Shown here: piece by piece, positions 52,068 to 60,680 of the stretch
How positions within the stretch are numbered: position 1 is the first letter of the stretch
Layout: the number at the start of each line of letters is the position of its first letter
The notes under the pieces: model-generated
Database searches by the model: none
Told to the model about the DNA's origin: nothing
The model's input: only the letters and a program-made list of their open reading frames with translations
Made by a program: the position numbers and the translations under genes
NCBI GenBank assembly: GCA_045599645.1
Contig: JAZRWI010000089.1
Coordinates: 36,435-100,434 of the forward strand
Source of the DNA: RUG334 sp045599645
GTDB lineage: Bacteria > Muiribacteriota > Ozemobacteria > Ozemobacterales > Ozemobacteraceae
Reading direction: 5' to 3'
DNA length: 64,000 nt

Positions 52068-52364
52068 ATGGAAATAGTAAAAACTCAGGATGGAAGTACT
52101 CTTAAGGTTGCTATATCAGGCAGACTTGGGGTAAATACTGTTGGAGAATTAGAAGAAGCATTGAATTCATCTCTTGATGGAATTACCGAACTGGATTTGG
52201 ACTTAGCAGGCCTTGAATTTTTGTCTTCTGCTGGTCTTCGCCTTATTCTTTCAACTCAGAAGAGAATGAACAAGCAGGGTTGCATGAAGGTATTTAACGT
52301 AAACGATACTGTTATGGAAATATTTAGCATGACAGGTTTTACTGATATTCTGACAATTAAGTAA
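52068..52364 (+). CDS. STAS-domain anti-sigma factor antagonist
   Basis: The 98-residue protein fits SpoIIAA/RsbV antagonists. It has a beta strand start (IVKTQDGSTLKVAISGRL), then LDLDLAGLEFLSSAGLRLIL, in which Ser53/Ser54 corresponds to the phosphorylation site. In partner switching the kinase phosphorylates this serine and a PP2C phosphatase removes it. The next gene, 12 bp downstream, encodes both activities in one protein, so the two form a complete switch. No sigma factor gene is adjacent, so the regulated target is unknown. Confidence 0.9.
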   Translation: MEIVKTQDGSTLKVAISGRLGVNTVGELEEALNSSLDGITELDLDLAGLEFLSSAGLRLILSTQKRMNKQGCMKVFNVNDTVMEIFSMTGFTDILTIK

Positions 52365-52376
52365 TAGCTGTTTTAT

Positions 52377-54404
52377 ATGTCAATTGGTTTAACCAAGCGT
52401 AAAACAATATCTGTTATTGTTTACTTATTGTTGTCTGCTCTGACTGTTGTTTTGACAATTGGATACATGGCCTTTTCTGCTTTTGAACGTCAGGAAGCGG
52501 AGTGGTTGGATTTAGTTGAGGAAGCAGACTTAAGATATATACGAGAAGTGGTTGGCAAAGGCCAATGGCATATTAAAGATGGCTTTTTATATGTAAATGA
52601 GACTTGTCTTGGCGATGGTACCAAAGAAAAGTCAAATTTGGACATATTCAGCGATTATGCAGAAAAAACAGGAGCCAATTGTTTTATCTATAAACGCTGT
52701 TCAGATAGCATAGAGGGCTGGATTGACGACCCTGAAGTTTTAAGTGGTAAATATTATGCCGGACATTATCTTTGTGTCTGTGATTCCAGAAAAAATGCCA
52801 AGAATAGTTATGTTGGCTGGCCAATAAGCAAGCGTATTGCAGATGCTATAGAAAAAGACGGAATTTTTAACAAAACCGAATATTATAAATCTGAAGAAGG
52901 AATAGTTCGTCTGAGTTTCAGAGTAGTTGGCGTAAAAGATTCTGACAATGCTGATTATGTAGCATTGATAGCTGTTGGGCGTAACTTGGATGATAGTGAA
53001 ACTTTCATAGAAAAAACAAGTCTGCATGTGGCTTTAATTGCTATTGCCCTGATAATTATACTTGGCTTAGGGCTTTGCAGAATGTTTTCTACTCAGATCA
53101 AGGATATTGACAAACTTATTGTTTATCTTTCCTCTGTTGGAACTGAACGATTTAATAATAAACCTATTGTTTTGTCCAATGGGCTAATGTCTGAAATTGC
53201 CAATGCTGTGAATGGAATGGTATCGGCGTTGCAAGAGAAGGACAGACTTCAGAAAGAACTTAAGATTGCGGCTGGAATCCAGAAAAGTATGCTTCCAAAG
53301 GACTTTAAGATTTTTGAAAAATATAAGGAATTTTCGCTTTATGCCGACATGGTTCCTGCAAAAGAAGTCGGTGGTGACTTTTATGACGTTTTCCTTGCTG
53401 ATGAAAATCATCTTGCAATGGTGATTGCAGACGTTTCTGGAAAAGGTGTGCCGGCAGCGATGTTTATGGCTGTTACCAGAACTCTTATCAGGAATTCGAT
53501 GATAGTCGGCAGTGCAGTGGATAAGACTTTTACAAAAGTCAATGCTTTCCTTTGCAATGACAATAAGGAAGAAATGTTTGTCACAGCCTGGCTAGGAATA
53601 CTGAATCTTGAAACAGGAAATCTTGTTTATGTTAATGCTGGTCATAACCCACCTTTGATTTGCAGTAACGGAAAATTTGAATATATGAAAATGAAGCCTG
53701 GTTTTGTTTTGGCTGCAATGGATAATTATCAATACAAACAATATGAATTACAGTTTGAACCAGGTGACAAAATAGTATTGTATACCGACGGCGTAACCGA
53801 GGCTACAGATATCAACGGCAGTCTTTATGGAAATAAACGATTTGTAGATTTGCTTAATGAAAACAAAAATAAATCTCCGAAAGAACTTATTGACGAGATT
53901 TATACCGATGTAAATGAGTATCAGAAAAATGTGGAACAGGCTGACGATATTACTGTTCTTGCCGTTGAGTTTAATAAAAAAATGAATTTGTTCGCTTATG
54001 AAAAAGATTTTGACTCCGACCGTAAACAGTTGGATGAAGCAGTTGCTTTTGTAGAAACATATCTTGAAGAATTAGAATGTCCTATGAAGTTTATAATGCA
54101 AGTATCTACCGCGGTTGAAGAAATTTTCCTGAATATTGTTGATTATGCATATAAAATTAATAAAGGGAAAGTCACTATTGCTGTTGGTCGCGATGAAGTA
54201 GATAATTCTCTGATTCTTCGTTTTACTGATACAAGCTACGCCTTTAATCCGTTAGAATTAAAGAATCCTGATATAAATCTTTCTGCAGAGGAACGAAGCG
54301 AAGGCGGTCTAGGAATATTCATGGTGAAAAACATTATGGATAGTGTTGATTATAGACGCTCTGATGAAAAAAATATCCTTACGATGAAAAAAAAGATTGC
54401 ATAA
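52377..54404 (+). CDS. Membrane RsbU-type PP2C phosphatase fused to RsbW-type kinase
   Basis: The 675-residue protein has a membrane helix at about 15-34, an extracytoplasmic sensor region (about 35-213) and a second helix near 216-238. A HAMP-like linker (about 240-300) and a SpoIIE/PP2C phosphatase domain (about 310-535) follow, with YADMVPAKEVGGDFYDVF, IADVSGKGVPAAMFMA and DDITVLAVE. The C-terminal HATPase domain (about 545-675) has the N-box AVEEIFLNIVDYAY and the G-box GGLGIFMVKNIMD, as in RsbW/SpoIIAB anti-sigma kinases. Phosphatase and kinase for the same antagonist are usually separate proteins; the fusion places both under one envelope sensor. It is co-transcribed with the STAS gene. 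Confidence 0.9.
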   Translation: MSIGLTKRKTISVIVYLLLSALTVVLTIGYMAFSAFERQEAEWLDLVEEADLRYIREVVGKGQWHIKDGFLYVNETCLGDGTKEKSNLDIFSDYAEKTGANCFIYKRCSDSIEGWIDDPEVLSGKYYAGHYLCVCDSRKNAKNSYVGWPISKRIADAIEKDGIFNKTEYYKSEEGIVRLSFRVVGVKDSDNADYVALIAVGRNLDDSETFIEKTSLHVALIAIALIIILGLGLCRMFSTQIKDIDKLIVYLSSVGTERFNNKPIVLSNGLMSEIANAVNGMVSALQEKDRLQKELKIAAGIQKSMLPKDFKIFEKYKEFSLYADMVPAKEVGGDFYDVFLADENHLAMVIADVSGKGVPAAMFMAVTRTLIRNSMIVGSAVDKTFTKVNAFLCNDNKEEMFVTAWLGILNLETGNLVYVNAGHNPPLICSNGKFEYMKMKPGFVLAAMDNYQYKQYELQFEPGDKIVLYTDGVTEATDINGSLYGNKRFVDLLNENKNKSPKELIDEIYTDVNEYQKNVEQADDITVLAVEFNKKMNLFAYEKDFDSDRKQLDEAVAFVETYLEELECPMKFIMQVSTAVEEIFLNIVDYAYKINKGKVTIAVGRDEVDNSLILRFTDTSYAFNPLELKNPDINLSAEERSEGGLGIFMVKNIMDSVDYRRSDEKNILTMKKKIA

Positions 54405-54452
54405 ACAGTCTGTGTTAATGCAATCTTCTGATTCAATGATGACGCTGGGCAA

Positions 54453-55916
54453 TTATTTCGTTTTATCTTCGACCATAGCTTGAATGATAGAATCCATTAT
54501 CTTTTCTTCCCAAATGTAATTGCTACTGAATATGCCGGAAGAACGCGGGTCGTTGTCTTCCTCCACTGCCTCGCCATTAACTGTAAATACAAATCCATCC
54601 TGAGGTTTAGCAACAAACCTGTATGCTCCTGATAATAGGCCATAACATTCTCCGGTATGACCAACCAAATCAACCTGGTATTTTTCACATGCCTTGGCTT
54701 TTGTATTTCCATCAATCAACATTGTTCCCAAGCCGTATTTCAGCAAAGTGTCACCATAGGTTTTGCCGTTTTGCAGATTTGCATCATAGGTCCACTGGGC
54801 TTTACACATTTCTTCGACTGAATCTGGCTGGAGTACTTGATATTCATTAAATTTGCCGTTATTTCCAAGCATCATCAGCATATTGCCGATTTCTGGCAAG
54901 CTTATTCTCAAACCGCCCTGTGGTCCAAAACATGATGGGTTTTTCCCAATTTGATATTTATCAAAAGAGTAAACCGTTGAATATTTGCCGGGAAAATCAT
55001 AAAGAATTGCAAAAAAATTTTTTGACTCAACAGCATCTTTGTAAGATGGTTTTACCGAAAAATCATCACACTTCGCAAACCAGGAACCATGTTCATTCCA
55101 AACATCAAAGTCGTCTGATTTTTGATATATTGTTGCCAGATTATTGAATTCTGTGTCTTCCATATTCACTGGAATATAGTCTGCTTTGGTATTTAACTGA
55201 CTTAAAATATGCTTCTTCTGATAAATGTCAAAACGTTCTCCGGTTACTCTTTCGATAATGGCTCCCAGGAGTATATAATTCAAGTTAGAGTAACAAAAAT
55301 AGATTCCAGGTTCTTCTGCTTTGCTGGCAAAATGGGCACCGTTTTCCCAAAATTTTCCCTTTGGATTAAAACATTCTTTAAGGCTCAAATATGGCGGAGT
55401 ACTGTAACACTTGCCATCACGTATAGAAGAAGTATGGGCTAAAAGCATACGCACAGTTATTGCAACATCTGGAAAATTTGGATTCCGCAGCGAATAACCG
55501 AGATATTCGCTAGCATCCGTATCAAGCTTAAGTTTCCCTTCTTCTACCAATTGCATAATTGTAATAGCAGTAAATTGTTTGGAAATAGAAGCTATTCTAA
55601 ATCGCGTATCACGAGTTATCGGACGGTCATTGGCCGGATTTTTTTCATCAATATATGCACGGCCTGCAAAGTGGCTATACACTTCTTTCCCGTTTTTATA
55701 GACGATTACACCAATTCCTGGAACCTTATAATACTCGTTTGTATTGACCATATCATCAAGCTCTTTTGTAAGCTTTTCTGCTGCTGCTGTTGAAAGTTTT
55801 GAAGAAGTCTCTGCTGGTTTTACAGTATCAGTTTGGCCATACAAAACTGTGCTTGTTAAAAATATTGCTGCTCCGCATAACGAAATAATATTTTTACCGA
55901 ATAGAATTCTTGGCAT
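54453..55916 (-). CDS. Exported serine hydrolase, class C beta-lactamase-like fold
   Basis: 487 residues from the ATG at 55916, which has a GGAG ribosome site nine bases upstream; in-frame ATGs at 55931 and 55961 lack one. An N-terminal signal peptide (about 1-26, ending VLYG) exports it. The catalytic motifs of the class C beta-lactamase/DD-peptidase fold are present: SISK (SxxK) near 120, YSN (YxN) near 205, and HTG (in place of KTG) near 435. Such proteins act as peptidases, esterases or beta-lactamases. The HTG motif is more typical of esterase/peptidase relatives than of true AmpC. It is convergent with the phosphatase gene. Confidence 0.85.
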   Translation of the reverse strand: MPRILFGKNIISLCGAAIFLTSTVLYGQTDTVKPAETSSKLSTAAAEKLTKELDDMVNTNEYYKVPGIGVIVYKNGKEVYSHFAGRAYIDEKNPANDRPITRDTRFRIASISKQFTAITIMQLVEEGKLKLDTDASEYLGYSLRNPNFPDVAITVRMLLAHTSSIRDGKCYSTPPYLSLKECFNPKGKFWENGAHFASKAEEPGIYFCYSNLNYILLGAIIERVTGERFDIYQKKHILSQLNTKADYIPVNMEDTEFNNLATIYQKSDDFDVWNEHGSWFAKCDDFSVKPSYKDAVESKNFFAILYDFPGKYSTVYSFDKYQIGKNPSCFGPQGGLRISLPEIGNMLMMLGNNGKFNEYQVLQPDSVEEMCKAQWTYDANLQNGKTYGDTLLKYGLGTMLIDGNTKAKACEKYQVDLVGHTGECYGLLSGAYRFVAKPQDGFVFTVNGEAVEEDNDPRSSGIFSSNYIWEEKIMDSIIQAMVEDKTK

Positions 55917-56046
55917 TTGTGACAACTCCATATTTATCGAATTTATTAAATTATAATACAAATTTCTTTTTACTTAAATTAATAAATTCTGATTTCGGAC
56001 TATATTCTATATCGCCGAGGGTCGCCGAGAGCCTACAACATTTTAA

Positions 56047-56075
56047 TTGACTTTGCTTCAGTCACTCACTAGAAT
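56047..56075 (+). promoter_or_regulatory. Sigma-70 promoter of the SLH porin gene
   Basis: TTGACT (56047-56052), a 17-bp spacer and TAGAAT (56070-56075), then a GGAG ribosome site (56099-56102) nine bases before the ATG at 56112. These elements support the ATG over any internal start. Confidence 0.75.
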
Positions 56076-56111
56076 AACGCAATTAAATTTTAATATACGG
56101 AGTCTGATTTT

Positions 56112-57735
56112 ATGAAAAAATCCGTTTTTATGCACGCACTAGGTGTGTGTGTGTGTGTGTGTCAATAGCGCATTAGCGGCACCTTTTTCTGACGTTTCAG
56201 CTAATCACTGGGCCTATGATGCCATAGAAAACCTGGCTTCCAAAGGGTTGCTTCAGGGATTTAATGACAATACCTTCAAGGGGAACAAAACAGCTACCCG
56301 CTATGAACTGGCAGTTCTTACTGCCAAGATGCTTGGCAACGCTGAAGCTGGCGGAGCCTCTGTAAGCAGATCTGACCTTCAGACCCTGGAAAAGCTTACC
56401 GTGGAATTTGCAGACGAACTGGCTTCTCTGGGTGTTAAAGTCACTTCAATCGAAAGTGACATGGCTGCGGTAAAAGAAGATGTTGCCACCCTTAAGGCTG
56501 ACGTTGCATCAATAAAGGAATGCAAAAGCCTTTCAAAGGTAAGAATCAGCGGTGATATGCTTGTTGCACATTACAGCGACAAGATGAAAAATCATTCACT
56601 GAATAACCATACTGCTCGCACACATTTCAGACTGCAGATGGATGCAGACATTGATGAAAACATCTCTGCACGTGCCCGCTTTAAGCTTATCAACGACACA
56701 GCCTGGGATGGAAAAAATAAAAATACATCTAATGTCGAAATAGCATACCTGAAGATAAAAAATGCTTTCAACTCAGGTGGCGAACTTAAGCTTGGCCGTG
56801 ATTTCCATACCCATGGTCACGGTTTTGTAGTTCATGACTACATGGATGCCATCAGCTATTCAAAGAAGTGCGGCAATATAGATTTAACCTTCAACTGCTT
56901 CTTTGACCGCAAGAATGACGAAAATGGCAATGATTACCACAATTTCTGGAACATCAATGCAGACACAGAATACAAAGGTCATAAGCTTTATGCCGGTGTT
57001 TATTACAATACTAAAAAATATGCCGGTGTAGAAGACAGCAAGAAGGAAACCAGAGTGGAATTCGGTTCTTCCGGTAAACTCACTGATAATAAGAAGCTGA
57101 CCTATGACCTGGCAGGTGTTTACAGCGATACCCAGAACACAGGTGCTCTCCTGGATGAAGCCACCAATTATCATAAGCACGAAAGAGGCTGGTTAGCTCA
57201 CGGAGCAATCAGCTATGATTCTCTTAAGCAGTTCAATGCAAAGCTTGCCTATACTTTTGTTGATGACGGTTCTAATGCCAATCTCAGCAATGTTAGCAGA
57301 AACGACCTTCTCAGAAGATTCGATGAACCGGAAACTATTTTTGAAGACCTTGCCTGGTATAATCTCTGTTCTAACAATAAAATGAACTACAAGAACCTTT
57401 CCGATATAAAGGTTCAGATTGGTTATACTCTTAAGAATGCAGACAAACATAGCTTCAGACTTGCATACGATAAGGTTCAGTCCAAGCAGGATGATATTGC
57501 TTTTATTTCCAGCGTGAATAGTCGTATTGCACCGCCTGACTCAATGTGGCATAAGGTTGACTTTGATATGCTGACTTTTGAATATATGTATAAGCTCTCT
57601 GAAAATGCCCGTTTGAGAGTTGTCTATGCAGCCACCAGAGATGACAGTGTTGTAAAACAGGCAACAGCAGCCAGCCCTGCTGTTGAAGCCGATGATCAGC
57701 ACACTCTTTTCTTTGAAATATATAACAGATTCTGA
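56112..57735 (+). CDS. SLH-domain outer-membrane porin, phase-variable and OFF here
   Basis: The mature protein begins AAPFSDVSANHWAYDAIENL, a single SLH domain (about 55 residues) that binds secondary cell-wall polymers on peptidoglycan. A coiled-coil segment with SIESDMAAVKEDVATLKADV follows, then a beta-barrel of about 380 residues ending in the aromatic outer-membrane signature IYNRF. This is the SLH-porin type of diderm Negativicutes, Cyanobacteria and relatives. The ATG at 56112 has a strong promoter and ribosome site, but its frame ends at 56168, just after the (GT)10 tract. The porin frame is entered only with one more GT (11) or two fewer (8). The GTG at 56143 within the tract could start it but would have no ribosome site and no normal signal peptide. 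Confidence 0.88.
56143..56162 (+). repeat. (GT)10 dinucleotide tract in the porin signal peptide
   Basis: Ten uninterrupted GT units lie in the hydrophobic core of the signal peptide, encoding alternating Val and Cys. With 11 units the frame gives MKKSVFMHALGV, a VCVCV run, then NSALAAPF, a good signal peptide. With 10, as here, a TAG stop follows at 56166-56168. Confidence 0.9.
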
Positions 57736-57751
57736 TTTCTGGAGTTAAATC

Positions 57752-59326
57752 ATGAAAAAATACATTTTATCAATATTAGTCCTCGTGACCGTGATACTGG
57801 CAGCAGTTGGCTGCAGCTCACACAGCGGTTTCGGCGGCAATCCTTCCAGCGTAGGTCCTGTCCCGGACCCGACACCTACATCAATTCCCGTTCCAACTCA
57901 AGTGAGTGCTGCATATGACCATAATCAGAAAATGCTTGAAGCCAGTTGGTCGTGGAATTGGGACGGTGGAACATATCAGAATGTTTCTTATACTGTAATA
58001 ATAAGGGATTCAAATGATCAGGAATTTGGAAAAATAGAAAATATATCTGATTGTTTCTGTGATAGTTCAAATACTGATTTGACATTTCCAGCGGGCGACT
58101 ATAATCTTAATGTAATCGCCGTCGTAGACGGTCAGAAATCTGAAGAATCAGAAACTGCTGATTTTAATGTTGGTCTTGCTCCAGCAGAACCCATAATTGA
58201 TAATACGTCTGTTGATGTTTTAACGAAACATCGGCCGACTATAACCTGGAAGCCAGGGAACGAGGCTCCGGGAGTAACTTATCATATAAGCTTAAAAGAC
58301 AATTCAGGGAATATCGTTGATAGTTGCTCAACTGAAACTCTTGTCTGGAATTCATCAAAATCTATTGATGGCGCACATGAATTCGATATATATGCAGAAA
58401 ATATTTATGGGAAATCAACTACTGCCGTCTATAAATTTACAGTTAAGTTCTGGGAAGGTGATGGAACTCAGTCTAAGCCATATATTATAGCTGACGCTGA
58501 ACATCTGGACAATGTCAGAGATTATCTTAATACTGAAAATGTATATTTTAAGCAAACTAACGACATTGATTTAACTGAATATATTGCCAGTAATTATCCT
58601 GACGGCGGTTGGATGCCTATAGGGGATTATTCAAATACATTTAAAGGGTATTATGATGGTGGCAATAAAAAAATCTCTGGCTTTACTATAAATAGAACTA
58701 GCACTGATGATGTTGGTTTATTTGGTCGTTGCCAAGGCACTTTGAGCAATATAATAATGTATAAACCAATGGTTGAAGGGAGTATTAACGTAGGTGCTTT
58801 ATCTGGTTCTGCTTTTAATGGTGAATTTAATCAATGTTGTGTAATCGATGGTTCAGTAAAAGGTGTATCAGAGTGTGGTTTACTTGTTGGAGTCTGTATG
58901 GCACACTTCAATGAATGCTTTACAAGTGGCGGTAGTATTATAGCTTTAAAAACTGCTGGCGGTTTAATAGGGTTTACAAATAATTCAGATAATGAAATTA
59001 CAAATTGTTATTCCAGTGGCGTTACTATTAGTTGTGACGAACGTTCTGCAGGTCTTTGCGGGGAATCATATCGGGCAGATTCTAAGATAACTAATTCGTA
59101 TTCGGCAAATACCGTAAATTGTAGTGGTAGTAAAGGGGCTTTTGTTTATGATTCTTCCTCCTTTATTAATATTAGTGATTGCTTTACTACAGAAGAAGGC
59201 AATTTGAAAAGCGGTTGCATAAAAGCCTCTAAATATAGTGAAACAGGTTATTCCTGGGATAGCGATATTTGGGATTTGAGCAAGGATCTGCCAACCCTCA
59301 GATGGTATGACAATCTAGGCTACTAA
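57752..59326 (+). CDS. Surface lipoprotein with Fn3-like and GLUG repeats
   Basis: The 524-residue protein has a GGAG ribosome site and a lipoprotein signal (lipobox AAVGC, Cys21). A Pro-rich tether (VGPVPDPTPTSIPVP) leads to two fibronectin-like domains (about 45-140 and 145-230). The C-terminal half has GLUG-type beta-helix repeats (GALSGSAFNGEFNQC, AGGLIGFTNNSDNEITNCYS, SAGLCGESYRADSKITNSYS), about 20-25 residues each. These repeats are common in adhesins of gut bacteria. It begins 16 bp after the porin gene and would share its transcript, so surface exposure and co-regulation with the porin are likely. Because the porin is frame-shifted here, polar effects could lower its expression. Confidence 0.85.
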   Translation: MKKYILSILVLVTVILAAVGCSSHSGFGGNPSSVGPVPDPTPTSIPVPTQVSAAYDHNQKMLEASWSWNWDGGTYQNVSYTVIIRDSNDQEFGKIENISDCFCDSSNTDLTFPAGDYNLNVIAVVDGQKSEESETADFNVGLAPAEPIIDNTSVDVLTKHRPTITWKPGNEAPGVTYHISLKDNSGNIVDSCSTETLVWNSSKSIDGAHEFDIYAENIYGKSTTAVYKFTVKFWEGDGTQSKPYIIADAEHLDNVRDYLNTENVYFKQTNDIDLTEYIASNYPDGGWMPIGDYSNTFKGYYDGGNKKISGFTINRTSTDDVGLFGRCQGTLSNIIMYKPMVEGSINVGALSGSAFNGEFNQCCVIDGSVKGVSECGLLVGVCMAHFNECFTSGGSIIALKTAGGLIGFTNNSDNEITNCYSSGVTISCDERSAGLCGESYRADSKITNSYSANTVNCSGSKGAFVYDSSSFINISDCFTTEEGNLKSGCIKASKYSETGYSWDSDIWDLSKDLPTLRWYDNLGY

Positions 59327-59356
59327 TCTACTCTCCAGCCTTTAAAAGCGAACTTC

Positions 59357-59394
59357 AAAACTCCGCAGAGCTTTTCCATTTGCGGAGTTTTTTT
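59357..59394 (+). terminator. Intrinsic terminator of the porin/lipoprotein transcript
   Basis: AACTCCGCA pairs with TGCGGAGTT around a 13-base loop, followed by a run of T to 59394. Confidence 0.9.
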
Positions 59395-59398
59395 CTAG

Positions 59399-59513
59399 CA
59401 AATTGCCGAATGATTTTCAGCCAAATTGCTGAATGATTTTTAGCCAAATTGCCGAATGATTTTCAGCCAAAACGCCGAAAAATATTTGACCAAAACGATG
59501 AATGATTCTTAAC
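59399..59513. repeat. 23-bp tandem repeat, five copies
   Basis: Units start at 59399, 59422, 59445, 59468 and 59491. The first three are nearly identical (CAAATTGCCGAATGATTTTC plus AGC); the last two are diverged (CAAAACG...). It lies between the terminator and the convergent hepT stop. The repeat is non-coding. Confidence 0.88.
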
Positions 59514-59531
59514 ACAAAGTTAAATATATTA

Positions 59532-59852
59532 TTAAATAATTTCTAATTGCTGCTTTAACAGTAACAGATCCTTCTTTGATGTTTGCCAGATTATTCTATA
59601 ATCTGTTCTCATATATTCGTGAACAATAATATTTCTCATAGCAATTATTGTTGCCCACGGAATTTGCGGATACTTATCCTTAAAATCCTTTGTTATTCTA
59701 GCTGAAGCCTCACCAATAATCATAAAGTGATATGAAACCATTTCTTGTTTTTCTATAGAATTTATAAAAGCTTCATAGCTGCAGTCTGTAATTTCTATTA
59801 TTCTTGCTATTGATTTTAAAATATCTTCTATTCTTGTTTTATTATCTATCAT
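59532..59852 (-). CDS. hepT: HEPN ribonuclease toxin, HepT-like (DUF86)
   Basis: The 106-residue all-helical protein has the HEPN RNase motif RNIIVHEY (R-x4-H) near 73-80. In HepT/MntA systems the HEPN dimer cleaves RNA, and the partner MntA inactivates it by adding AMP to the Tyr of the RxxxxHxY motif, here intact. The gene overlaps the upstream nucleotidyltransferase by 4 bp, the standard arrangement. Catalytic residues look complete. Confidence 0.88.
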   Translation of the reverse strand: MIDNKTRIEDILKSIARIIEITDCSYEAFINSIEKQEMVSYHFMIIGEASARITKDFKDKYPQIPWATIIAMRNIIVHEYMRTDYRIIWQTSKKDLLLLKQQLEII

Positions 59853-60142
59853 AATAAAATCATGTCTTTCTTTACTGATTGATCAAAATACTCGTTTTTT
59901 AAAGCAGCATAAGAAATTACATCCACATTGCAAGAAAACAGGTTTGATAAATCAATAATCATATTAGCCTGATCAAAAAGTGAAGCATTTTCATTAAAAC
60001 AAGCCAGGAAATCTATGTCACTATTTGGTTTTTCCTCTTTCCGTGCGCAAGAGCCAAATACATAAACCTTATCAGCGTTGTATTTGTTAGCTATCTGATA
60101 AATATTTGCTTTTTTATTTAATATTTCATCTAACTTACACAT
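59849..60142 (-). CDS. mntA: MntA-like nucleotidyltransferase antitoxin
   Basis: About 97 residues from the ATG at 60142, which has an AAGG ribosome site nine bases upstream; upstream in-frame ATGs (to 60256) add an unlikely extension. The minimal nucleotidyltransferase fold shows GSCARKEEKPNSDIDF near 31-46, with the GSxARxxx(S/D)DxD signature that binds ATP and metal. It AMPylates and neutralises the adjacent HEPN toxin. The 4-bp overlap with hepT supports a functional pair. Confidence 0.85.
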   Translation of the reverse strand: MCKLDEILNKKANIYQIANKYNADKVYVFGSCARKEEKPNSDIDFLACFNENASLFDQANMIIDLSNLFSCNVDVISYAALKNEYFDQSVKKDMILL

Positions 60143-60377
60143 ATTTGTAACCTTGCCAATACATTGTATTGAAGGACATTTTAAATTATTTTCACTTTCT
60201 AATATCATTATACCCATTTTATTCAAATAGAGCAATAATACTACTTTACTAATCAAAGAAAGCTGAAAGCTGCGGGTATCGGGTTAAAATATGGTCTTTG
60301 GTGAATATTTCGAAGCCGTCGTGTCAGAAGCGGGGAACGGTGATAGCAGTAATTTGTATTGCCTGCTTCCAAAATCC

Positions 60378-60536
60378 TCATTCATTATGAAAATTTATTG
60401 GATCTATCCTACATCGCTTCCCAGTCAGCATTGAGATTATATCATTTTTCAGACAATCAATATTCATGCCAATATCATCTCTAAGCACCTCAAAGATATC
60501 TGTTCCTGTCCAATAGTTTCCGTATTCATGACTTAG
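60378..60536 (-). pseudogene. Fragment of an unrecognised protein gene
   Basis: A 53-codon open stretch, without a start codon, reads SHEYGNYWTGTDIFEVLRD, then GMNIDCLKNDIISML and ends PINFHNE. Composition and regular helix pattern look protein-like, unlike the surrounding frames. I do not recognise the family. The rest of 60257-60680 has only the stem-loop at 60598-60640 and no gene. Confidence 0.45.
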
Positions 60537-60597
60537 TTACTAGCGAACAGCCTTTTCCGGTCCGTGGTTTTTTTTATTCTCTTACCTCTTATACTAT

Positions 60598-60640
60598 TCT
60601 ACTCGAAAAACTTTTCAATTCCAATTTTTTTTCGAGTAGA
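60598..60640. terminator. 13-bp perfect stem-loop
   Basis: TCTACTCGAAAAA (60598-60610) pairs with TTTTTCGAGTAGA (60628-60640) around 17 bases. It is 41 bp downstream of the stop of the minus-strand gene 60681-62006 and may stabilise or end its transcript; there is no terminal U-run on the minus strand. Confidence 0.6.
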
Positions 60641-60680
60641 ACCTTATGCCCCTTATGCCTGCATAGTTTTCCTGACCTTT

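Noticed and set aside
56143..57735. The porin as a gene starting at the GTG in the GT tract
   Set aside because: That start lacks a ribosome site and would give a signal peptide without a charged N-region. The ATG at 56112 has promoter, ribosome site and a KK N-region, so the out-of-frame reading is preferred.
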